64,000 nucleotides of DNA, taken from contig JAKZAN010000001.1 of the NCBI GenBank assembly GCA_023053545.1, positions 702,565 to 766,564 of the forward strand, written 5' to 3'. Source of the stretch: Lepidurus packardi. Lineage: Eukaryota > Arthropoda > Branchiopoda > Notostraca > Triopsidae. Positions 1 through 11,000 of this stretch are shown here, piece after piece. Made by a program: the position numbers and the translations under genes. The notes under the pieces are model-generated. The model worked only from the letters and a program-made list of their open reading frames with translations, was not told the DNA's origin and ran no database searches. Position 1 is the first letter of the stretch; every line of letters begins with the position of its first letter.

Positions 1-29
1 ATTACTTTTCTTCTGTGGTTTTTTCTTTG

Positions 30-1015
30 GCCTTAAACAGTACACTTTGTATAATGAATGTGTGTTTAATGAATGAATTTGCTTAGTTTGAATGAGTTAA
101 TTTTATTGTTTTAAGTTGAATAATTTTATTACTTTTAATATGAGTTAATTTTATTGTTTTTAGTTGAATAATTTTATTACTTTTAATATGAGTTAATTTT
201 ATTGTTTTTAGTTGAATAATTTTATTACTTTTAATGAGTTTTTTAAACAGTACAATTTGTAGAATGAATGTGTGTTTAATGAATGAATTTGCTTAGTTTG
301 AATGAGTTAATTTTATTGTTTTTATTTGAATTATTTTATTACTTTCAATGAGTTTCTTAAACAGTACAATTTGTATAATGCATGTGTGTTTAATGAATGA
401 ATTTGCTTAGTTTGAATGAGTTAATTTTATTTTTTTTAATTGAATAATTTTATTACTTTTAATATGAGTTAATTTTATTGTTTTTAGTTGAATAATTTTA
501 TTACTTTTAATGAGTTTTTTAAACAGTACAATTTGTAGAATGAATGTGTGTTTAATGAATGAATTTGCTTAGTTTTAATGAGTTAATTTTATTGTTTTTA
601 ATTGAATAATTTTATTACTTTTAATATGAGTTAATTTTATTGTTTTTAGTTGAATAATTTTATTACTTTTAATGAGTTTTTTAAACAGTACAATTTGTAT
701 AATGAATGTGTGTTTAATGAATGAATTTGCTTAGTTTGAATGAGTTAATTTTATTGTTTTAAGTTGAATAATTTTATTACTTTTAATATGAGTCAATTGT
801 ATTGTTTTTAATTGAATAATTTTATTAGTTTTAATGAGTTTCTTAAACAGCACACTTTGTATAATGAATGTGTGTTTAATGAATGAATTTGCTTAGTTTG
901 AATGAGTTAATTTTATTGTTTTTAATTGAATAATTTTATTACTTTTAATATGAGTCAATTTTATTGTTTTTAATTGAGTAATTTTATTACTTTTAATGAG
1001 TCAATGTTATTACTT
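30..1015. repeat. AT-rich tandem satellite inside peroxidase intron
   Basis: A unit of about 48 bp (GAGTTAATTTTATTG... then TTGAATAATTTTATTAC...) is repeated with a second unit containing TTTTTTAAACAGTACAATTTG and GAATGAATGTGTG. The second unit recurs near 38, 248, 361, 525, 689 and 849, giving a higher-order tandem structure. No coding potential is seen. The block ends just before a splice acceptor at 1067-1068, so it most likely lies in the last intron of the peroxidase gene. Confidence 0.85.
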
Positions 1016-1068
1016 TTAGTGCCTTCATTGTCTTAGCAATTGTAACTAATTTTTTTTTTAAATATTAG

Positions 1069-1591
1069 AAAAGTGGAAGATGTGGATTTGTATATGGGCG
1101 TGCTGTCAGAAACGGTTTTACCCGCTTCGCAAGTGGGACCAGTAGCCGCATGCATCCTGGCGGACCAGTTTGTCCGCCTCAAGCGTGGAGACCGCTTTTG
1201 GTATGAGACGCAGGATTCACTGTTGCGGTTTACAGCGGATCAACTGCGCACAATCCGCAGCACTACTCTGGCCCGTGTTATTTGCGATAACGGGGACGCC
1301 ATGGACACGATCCAGAAACGCGTCATGGAAGCCATTACAGCTAACATCAACCCACGTTTGCCCTGTTCTTCGATCGAAATCCCAGAATTAGATCTGTCGC
1401 TTTGGGAAGATGATCCCCTTGACTTGACAGCATCTACCCCGCCCACTCCTCCTGCTCCTACCACGCCCAAGACCATTCCCACTCCAATTAAACCGCTCAA
1501 GATCGGCAAGCCCATTTTAACAATGTCATCTCTTAATTTGCCAGGCCACGGAAAAATCCATGACAAAGTCTGGCTTAACCTGAAAGGCTAG
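1069..1591 (+). CDS. Animal haem peroxidase, C-terminal exon (partial)
   Basis: The exon starts after an acceptor (TTTAAATATTAG) at 1068 and runs to a TAG stop, giving about 173 residues. The stretch VEDVDLYMGVLSE, then VGPVAACILADQFVRLKRGD and RFWYE, is the typical end of the animal haem peroxidase fold (peroxinectin/peroxidasin-like family). These secreted enzymes oxidise substrates with H2O2 in cuticle, chorion or immune contexts. The haem-ligand histidines lie upstream of this window. After the fold there is a Pro/Thr-rich tail (residues ~118-145 of the exon) that is not part of the conserved domain. The start given is an exon border, not an initiation codon. The subfamily cannot be decided from this exon. 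Confidence 0.88.
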
Positions 1592-1891
1592 TTAACGATA
1601 CTTTTTCCAATCCATTTTTTTCATTTTCTGAATTTTTTGAATTTTTTGAATCAGTTTTTGCACCTTTTCTATGTCAATTTTTGGAAAGCTAGGTTCTAGT
1701 GTTTTTGTTTTAAGCGAAATTACATTTAATGGACAATCTTGAATGGGTCATGTCGTATTTAGTGGAAGAAAGTCGAGTATCTTGGACTTGGCGAGTTGGA
1801 CTTACTTCACCGGATGCATGGACTGCCGAATCATATTAATTTCTGCGGACCTCACCATGTTTTGCTGCACTCCGTGCCCTGAAAAGGTTAT

Positions 1892-1980
1892 CCAGCGAGG
1901 TCAAGTGCTGACTCAAGGCATTATTGGGCATAACATATATAAAAGCTAGGACTGAAGCGCAGGGTTTCTAGTTCATAGAA
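1892..1980 (+). promoter_or_regulatory. Vitellogenin core promoter (TATA box) and nuclear-receptor-like half-sites
   Basis: A TATATAAAAG box at 1937-1946 lies about 60 bp upstream of the vitellogenin start codon, so transcription should start near 1965-1975. Just upstream, AGGTCA (1898-1903) and an imperfect inverted partner TGACTC (1909-1914) resemble nuclear-receptor half-sites. Arthropod vitellogenins are commonly controlled by ecdysteroid and juvenile hormone, so this is a plausible but unproven response element. The TATA call is direct; the half-site call is inference. Confidence 0.55.
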
Positions 1981-2005
1981 ACTAGAAACGAATGTGAAAG
2001 TGGTA

Positions 2006-5000
2006 ATGGGATCGGTTTTACCAATTCTGTTTGGTAAGCTGCAGCCTAATTCATTCAACATTTGCTATAAAGTTAATGGAATCTTTGCTTGGAACGATTA
2101 GATTTGAAAAGTTTTTAACATTCTTAGCAACTGCTAAGTACCAACTGCGTCAGTCCAAGTAGAAGTAATATTTTCAGCTTTGTAAATCTGCGTGAAGTCA
2201 TGTCCAGTGTGTCACTACGAATTAATTATAAAAAATTAAATTATAAAAAAATGAATTAATTACAAATTAATTATAAAATCTACTTTCTTTGAAAAGTTCG
2301 TGACGAGGAGCAATTTGAAAAAAGCATCGACCAAGTTTTGAAAAAAGGAAAAAAAATAAGACTTGTTTCAGTGAGAAAGTAGGTGGAGCTAATTATAAAA
2401 CGCAAACCGTTGCGAAACCTTTTTATTGTTTTTTGACAAGTTTTCTATTTGCAACTACTATGTGCTTATGCGAAAAGAACTTTGCATTAATAGCTGAAGT
2501 CAAGCAAGTACTTGAGTGGTCTGGGAAAGATGGTAGGTTTCGGAATGCGAGCTATGACGGCTACTCATCTCTGGAAACTAGGCTAACAATAACATTAAAC
2601 ACTGGGTTTGTCTAATTGTTTAAGACCAGTGTTTGATTATTAATACTATTAATACTATTAATTACTAGTGTTCTATATTACTATATTAATAGGATTATTT
2701 TATATATCTGGTTGATTTACTGGCATTATGAAAATTGCATGTATCCAACTTATGCATTAAAGCTTCATATGTATTGACTTGGAAGTAATATTCCATATTA
2801 CCTTGCATTAATAGCTCAAGTCAAGCACGTATTTGAGTGGTCTGGGAAAGATGGTAGGTTTCGGAATGCGTCGCCGTCAGGAATGCGAGCTATGACGGCT
2901 ACTCATCTCTGGAAAATAGGCTAACAATAACAATACACACTGGGTCTGTCTAATTGTTTAAGACCAGGTTTTGATTATTAATACTATTAATACTATTAAT
3001 TACTAGTGTTCTATATTACTATATTAATAGGATTATTTTATATATCTGTTTGATTTACTGGCATTATGAAAATTGCATGTATCCAACTTATGCATTAAAG
3101 CTTCATATGTATTGACTTGGAAGTAATATGCGATATTACCTTGCAGTAATAGCTGAAGTCAAGCAAGTACTTGAGTGGTCTGGGAAAGATGGTAGGTTTC
3201 GGAATGCGAGCTATGACGGCTACTCATCTCTGGAAAATAGGCTAACAATAACAATAAACACTGGGTCTGTCTAATTGTTTCAGACCAGTGTTTGATTATT
3301 AATACTATTAATTACTAGTGTTCTATATTACTATATTAGTAGGATTATTCTCTATATCTGGTTGTTTTACTGGCATTATGAAAATTGCATGTATCGTTAT
3401 ATCCGTAATTAACTTATACATTACAGCCTCATATGTATTGACTTTGAAGTAATATGCCATATTGTACAGGCCTGATAGGGCTAGTTGTTGCGCAATTAGA
3501 GCCTAGTACAGCCCAAGATGGAAAAATTGGTTTACCGGTATTTATGCAAGCTATAGCAAATATTGAAAGTGGGCATGTTCACGGCAAAATCCTATTCGAG
3601 CAAACGTCGACCACAGCGCCAGTCAGCATACACGGCGTGCTTTTGTACTTGCCTGAAGGAGCACACAGCGTCATTATCTATGATTCCGGCAACGCTGGAG
3701 ATCCTCATGACTGCTCCAATCTAGGAGACCATTTCAATCCCCTGAACAAGAACCATGGCGCTCCTTACGAAGAAGATCACCACGCCGGAGACTTGGGAAA
3801 TATTGAAGTACTTTTTTCAACTTTTTTTTTGGATTTACAGTACTAGCTAATGGATTGCTCGTGTTCTAGAGTTATCGCAGTCCGAATGTACTAACAGCCT
3901 CACTATCTCTGACTTCCACGTCCATCTCCTTGGTACCTACCGACCCTAAAAGTATCCTGAACCGTACCATTGCGGTACATGATTACGCAGACGACTTCAA
4001 AGGCGGAAGATTAGGTAACGCACTGGGTTGCGGGACGATTATGCCCGTACAAGCGGGCATTCCAGGTATTCCAGAACTTCCAGCCGGTTCAACCCTCGAA
4101 AAACCAGTAGTGGGCATTCCGCAAATCGCGTTTGACGCTTCGAGCTCCCCGTACGTCATTTATGGTCCTATAGGCCCCGCGACTTCTGCTGGAGTACAAC
4201 CTTCATACAGACCAGCCGCGGTATCTCTTCCTACGCCTCCTCCTACCCCTCCAGGTAGACAAGCTGTCTCTGGTACCTCTAGCGGAGTACGTGCAAATCA
4301 GGGAACGTATGGTACAACTTCAAGCATGTACCCAACAGGCACTGGCCAGGACATGTACGGATCACAAACTGCCGGCCAGGGCATGTACGGGCCACAAACT
4401 ACTGGCCAGGGCATGTACGGATCACAAAATACTGGCCAGGGCATGTACGGACCTCAAGTTGCTGGTCCGGGAATGTACGGACCACAAACCACTGGCCAGA
4501 GCATGTACAGACCACAAGCTACTGGTCAGGGCATGTACGGACCGCAAGGTACTGGTCAGGGCATGTACGGAGTACCAGGTCAAGGCATGTATAGTCAATC
4601 TCGTACCGGCCAAAGCATGTACAATCCGTTAAGTACTGGTCAAGGCATGTACAATCCGTTAAGTACTGGTCAAGGCATGTATAGTCAACCTCGTACCGGG
4701 CAAAGTATGTACGATCCACTAAGTACTGGTACATACAGCCAACAAGGCATGGGCCAACAAAGTATCGGAAGAACGATGTACGGCCAACAGGGTTTGGGAC
4801 CGAATATGTACGGCCCAGCAGGTAGAGTCCAGCCTATGTACGGAGCTGCAAGTACTGGCTTTGGAACATCCGGTATGACCCAAAGCAAGCAAGCTGTGGC
4901 TACCATCGCCAATGGACCGGTAACAGGTAAAATCCTCTTCAGCCAGCCTTCACCAAGAAGCCCGGTGTTCGTGGAAGGGGTAGTTTTGAACTTGCCGGAG

Positions 5001-8000
5001 GGTACTCATGGCGTCACAATCTACGAAAGTATCAGCCAAGGAAATGTGAACGATTGCTCTAACCTTGGCGGACATTTTAACCCCACCAATGCAAACCACG
5101 GATCACCTGACCAACCTGACCACCACGTGGGAGACCTAGGGAACATCGAAGTACGTTTCATTTCAGTACTAAATTCATAGTACATTTCAGTACTAAATTC
5201 TAATTTTTCTAATCGCTCTGCATAGAGTGTTCGTACGCCAAATGGTCTGATGGCCGCTTTAAATCTTCATCTTATTCCTGCCAATTTACAAGTTCGTGAT
5301 CCGTCTAGCATTCTGCAACGTACAATCGCCGTACATGAGTACCCTGACGACTTCAGAGGCGGAAGTATGGGGAATGTTTTGGTCTGTGCGACAATTACAC
5401 CTTCAGATTTGGCCCCTCAAACTGGTGCTAACCTCCAAAGGCAAGTACTGGCCACTCCCCAAGTCGTACTTGACGCTTCCGGTATACCGTACGTCATTCT
5501 TGAATCCATGGGACCCGCCACTGCTGGGGCGCAGTCTAGGCAATTACCAGTGAATCCTCTGTCTTCATCTCAGCGTAAGCTTACAAGTCAGGACATGTAC
5601 GGAACCACAGGAACCAGCCCATTCGCCAGCCAAGAAACTGGCCAGGGTAAGTACATCGTGTCAGTACATCGTACATCGTACGGCGTCTTGAAGTATTTGA
5701 GGGGAAAAGTGTGAAGGACTTTCTAAGAAGTTGTACATTGAGACATTTACAACAAAAGAATGGAAGGCTCCCGTATACCTCAGCTTATTGATACCAAACA
5801 GTCCCAGATGGCGCTGATGTTTGTTATTGTTTTGCTCAAGTCCTGCGCAGGAAAGTAAAAACAAAAAAACAACAACAAAAAACATATAGCTTATTGATAC
5901 CAAACAGTCCCAGATGGCGCTGATGTTTGTTATTGTTTTGCTTAAGTCCTGCGTAGGAAGTAAACAAACAAACAAAAACAAACAAAACATATAGCTAATT
6001 GTCGCCAAAATTTCTACGCTGGTTTGCTTTTGAAAACTACAACTTGTGACCACAGTTTGCTGTAGCAGCACAATGTCCCAAATGAAGTCGCCGAACTTTC
6101 AAAACAAGATTTCTTGAAAACAGTTTGTCACGCCAGATTTGAAAGCAATTTAAAGCAAAAGTTTCTTCAGCAGCTACTGCACAATCAATGGACATATTTT
6201 TAGGCAGCGTATTTCACATAGTTGCAGACTTTTTAAGGACATTCTAACAAGTTGTACATTGTGATATTTACAGCAAAAGAATGGAAGGCTCCCGTATACC
6301 TTAGCTTATTGATACCAAACAGTCCCAGATGGCGCTGATGTTTGTTATTGTTTTGCTCAAGTCCTGCGCAGGAAAGTAAACAGAAAAAAACATATAGCTT
6401 ATTGATACCAAACAGCCCCAGATGGCACTGATGTTTGTTATTGTTTTGCTCAAGTCCTGCGTAGGAAAGTAAAAAAACAAACAAACAAAAACCATATAGC
6501 TTATTGATACCAAACAGCCCCAGATGGCGCTGATGTTTGTTATTGTTTAGCTTAAGTCCTGCGCAGGAAAGTAAAAAAAAAAAAAAAAAAAAATATAGCT
6601 AATTATCGCCAAAATTTCTACGCTGGTTTGCTTTTGAAAAGTAAAACTTGTTACCACAGTTTGCTGTGGCAGCACAACGTCCCAAATCAAGTCGCCGAAC
6701 TTTCGAAACAAGATTTCTTGAAAACAGTTTGTCACGTCAGATTTGAAAGCAGTCTAAAGCAAAAGTTTCTTCAGCAGCACAATCAATATATTTTTTATCC
6801 ATTAATATATATTTTTAATCAATATATATATATTTTTAAATCAATTTTAATTAAAATTAAATTAAAATTAAAATTTTAAATTTTTTTCAATTTTAATTTA
6901 AATCAATTTTATTTTTAAATATATATTTTTAGGCAGCGTATTTCACACAGTTGCAAACTTCATTTGCATGTTACTAATGTATTATTCGTATACCTTCTCC
7001 GGTGCAGGTATGTACGGCGTTCCTTCGACTGTTTCCAGCATGTACAACCCAGTCGGTACCGGCTCGCAAGTATCCGTCTCCAAACCCATCAGTGGCATTC
7101 GCGGTACGACTGGCGGTGTAGAAGGTATGTACGGCAAACCTGTGGCGGCCAGTATTCCAGTTACGGAAATCGACAGTACTCCTCTGGATCTTGAAGCAGA
7201 TATCGAAGTACCTTCTGGAATCTTGATCCCCACTCGTCAGTACCCGTATGCCAGTACAAGTCCAATGTCTTATGCTCAACAAAACCCTTACATTGGAGCA
7301 AGCGCCGGTACTGGTGGCATGTACTCTGGTAGCCAAAACCCTTACATTGGAGCAAGCGCCGGTACTGGTGGCATGTACTCTGGTAGCCAAAACCCTTACA
7401 TTGGAGCAAGTGCCGGTACTGGTGGCATGTACTCTGGTAACCAATACCCCTATACCGGCTCTTCCATTGGTTCCTTGGGTCGTGGATGGGAATCGCCTTT
7501 TGACCCCAGCAAATTCCCTGGGAATCGCTTCCCTGGGTCCGTTGCTGGTAACGCCTATGATCCTTCCAACATGGGTACGTCTGACTTCAAGCGATCCTTG
7601 GAGTACCCATGGCAAAACCAGCCGTTGTCATACCAAGTGGATCCCAATTGGGGCGTGACCAAGACCACCGAAACTGGGAACAGTAAGTGTTCATTTCAAC
7701 CTCTAGTACGTAGATTAAGTACGTAATACTGAAATTACTCGGAATATCAGTCTGGAAGGCGGGTAATGTGTACGAGTACCAATACAGCGGGTACATGGCC
7801 TCCGGAATGCCTGCTATCAGCCCCCAGTTTGCTGGCGCCTCCATAGAAGGCAAACTTACTGTCGAACCACGTGACGAGCAAACTTTAGTCGTCAGCGTAT
7901 GTACCTTAGAGACAATGACTCCCACATTCCAGTTACAGCATCTTCCTTGTAGTTCAGCGGACTGATAGCTCGGGTTTTCAATGAAAATGTGATGGAGGAA

Positions 8001-11000
8001 TTCGAAGCCGAATTAGGAAAAGAAGTACCCGTACAAGATAAAATGTACCTAGAAAAGCCCATTACTGTCACCCTTGTCGCAGGAAACGTACGTATTGCCG
8101 TAACGTTCTTGTTACTAAATAAGTACTCTGATTAACAAAACTGAGTACTCTGAGTACTCAAAACTCTGAGTACCAGTAAATTAAAATAACAATAGAAATC
8201 ACATTTCATTTCCATACTATAGTACGTTATCGTACTTTAGTATGGAAATGTACTTGTCTTTAGTACGTTATCGTACTTGTCTCGACTGCGGAAATGTGCG
8301 TTGTCATACTTGAACGAAATTGAAAATTGGGTACGTTTAGGTCCAAAGCGTTTCCGTGGGTACTGACGAGCCACTGTGGGTCATTAACTTCAAGCGCGGA
8401 GTTGTGGCTCAACTTCAACTTCAGTTAGACCAAGCGGCAGGAATATTTCAAGAATCCTCAGATTCTGAAGGAAATTATGGCACTGGAAGCGTCTTGTACC
8501 CTGTCAAAGAAGTACGTACCACACCATTCTACGTTTCAAGTTTTGGACCATCATTTTATGTTGTTGTTGGACTGTTTTGAGTCAAAACTGTGCCATCTAA
8601 CGGGCACATTATCAACTATTTCTGACCATTTAATATTTTTGATTTTTTTTGGGAAGAAGATTATAATTATTCTGAAACAAGCTTTCTATTGATCTTATTA
8701 TTGACGAAAAAGTGGTAAGGCTCTCGTATACCTAAGCTTACTCACGCAAAACACTCATAGATGGCGTTGGTGTTTGTTATTGTCATTGTTTTTGCTAAAG
8801 CCTTGTGTAAGAAAGTTAAAAAAGAGACGTATAGCTATTTGCCTTAAAGATTCTACGCTTTTTAGGTTTCTTAATAGTACAGCTTGTCACATTTTCCTAT
8901 CATTCGTCAAGTCTACGAGGTAAAGATGTTTAAAATCTCTAGTACACTACTGAGGCGTGCTTGATTAAATTAGTAGGAAGGTTTTCAGAGATTAACGAAA
9001 AAGGGGTTGTTGTTGTTGGACTGTTTTTAGTCAAAATTGTGCCATCTACCGGGCACATTATCAACTATTTCTGACCATTTAATATTTTTGATTTTTTTTT
9101 GGAAGAAGATTATTATTATTGTGAAACAAGCTTTCTATTGATCTTATTATCGACGAAGAAGTGGTAAGGCTCCCGTATACCTAAGCTTACTCACGCAAAA
9201 CACTCCTAGATGGCGTTAGTGTTTGTTATTGTTTTTGGCTAAAGCCTTGCGTAAGAAAGTTAAAAAAGAGACGTATAGCTACTTAACTGATTATTATTAT
9301 TCTGAAACAAGCTTTCTATTGATCTTATTTTTATATTAATCTTATTGATGTATTGATATAATCATTTTATAATGAAATGTAAGAACTTTTATATAATTGG
9401 AAACTTTACTACAGGGTGGCAGCACCGGCGACTGTGAAACCTGGTACTCTATCAGTCGCCTTACGGAAGAACAACTCAACACCCAGCCAGAACTTCTTCC
9501 CTCACCTGAGTTGTGCCAAGGCAAAGCGACGTACGAGATTTTCAAGACCAAAAACTTGGATAAATGCGACAAAACGCCAGTTTCCAACTATATCAGTCCC
9601 GGTTACGTAACCTGCCGCCCAGATGCCGCATCTTGCGAGAATTTCTTTAGCGTAAGTAGCACATACTTTCCTATGTGCAGTACCTCATTCTAAAGTACTG
9701 ATAAAACATAGTTTTAGTACTGAAAAAACTGAAAGTACTGAAAAAACATAGTACTGACAAAAACTATTTTTAGCATTCAGATATGACTCGGGTTATTGGT
9801 TGTACGACTGAAGATGGCACGCTGGTCGTCCAAAAAATTGTGGCAGCAGATAAACTAGTTATTAAGCCGTACTTTTACGAAACGGAACCGATTGTCGGGT
9901 CCGCAACCCAAAAATTCGAACTGACGAACGTGCGATCCACGGGTCCTTCGTCTATCGGTACCCGCTTACCACCACGTGCGGGTGAACGTACGTTGAATAC
10001 GCTGGTTTTCGCTTTCGACGAGGATATGTACGACAGTGGTCCGTACATGAAGCAGCCGTCTTTGAAAAAAATCAATTCACCATGGACGGTGGACCCGAAA
10101 ACTGAACTTCTCAAAGGGGAAGCTAGAAGGCTGATCCAAGAATTGGTCAAAACGATGGAATCCGAAGATTTCTACGCCACACCTAACATGTACGCCGCGC
10201 CTGATAAGTACAGCATGCTCCGGAAAGTGTTAATGTTCCTGGACTACGATGACCTGAAGCCTTTAGTCGTTAGTATGGTCGATTCCAAAGGAAACTCCGC
10301 TGCTCGGTAAGTACCTTTCTACGTTTCCTTTGCTATTTGCTAGCATTATTGGATTACCCATGAGATGGATTGCTTTATGGGTGTGGTACTTGATTTGGTA
10401 CAGGCAAATCGTTTTAGACGCTTTGGTAGCAGCAGGTACCAACCCCGCTCTTGTAATTCTGCAAGAATTAATCCTCAAGGGCGTCTTGGAAGGCGAAGAG
10501 GCGTATCAAGCAATATCTCTGTTGCCATTTGTAGTCAAAACGCCCACCAAAGAGCTCTTTGAGAGCCTCACAGTAAGTAAACTTGGAACTCAAGGCTTCC
10601 GTCTACCTTAGCTTAGTGACGCGAAACAGTCCCAGATGGCACTGATGTTTGTTTGTATCAAGGGGTTCGAAACTTGACTGTAGCCTCGTACACCCTTCCT
10701 CGTCACCCTGCAAGGTTGCAATTGTATCTCTTTGTAGCACGTGTAACTGAATAACTTAACAATTACATAGATTGTAGTTTGTACCACTACAATAACCGTT
10801 GTAACTTTAGTTTTAGCTTTGCAACCGTACTTTGTAGCGTTGTAACCGTTGTTTGTAGCTTTATTACCGTACTTTCTAATTTTGTAACCATATTTTGTAG
10901 TTTTCTAACCCAGTAGCCTTCGGCCCTTGTTCACTTTACTCCCCATATGCTAAACAGTAACCCAGGAATCTGCCAATTGTAGAGTATTTCCTTGGGTCAA

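Noticed and set aside
4291..4912. Overlapping sense and antisense frames of 63-113 codons in the Met-Tyr-Gly repeat
   Set aside because: A 30-bp period keeps all frames open; only the vitellogenin frame joins correctly to exons on both sides.
5661..6735. Antisense frames of 62-136 codons repeating [14 protein letters not shown]
   Set aside because: They are translations of a dispersed intronic repeat, broken in other copies and without family similarity.
6974..7615. 213-codon antisense frame opposite vitellogenin exon 5
   Set aside because: Shadow of the 54-bp coding repeat; no promoter, homology or splice support.
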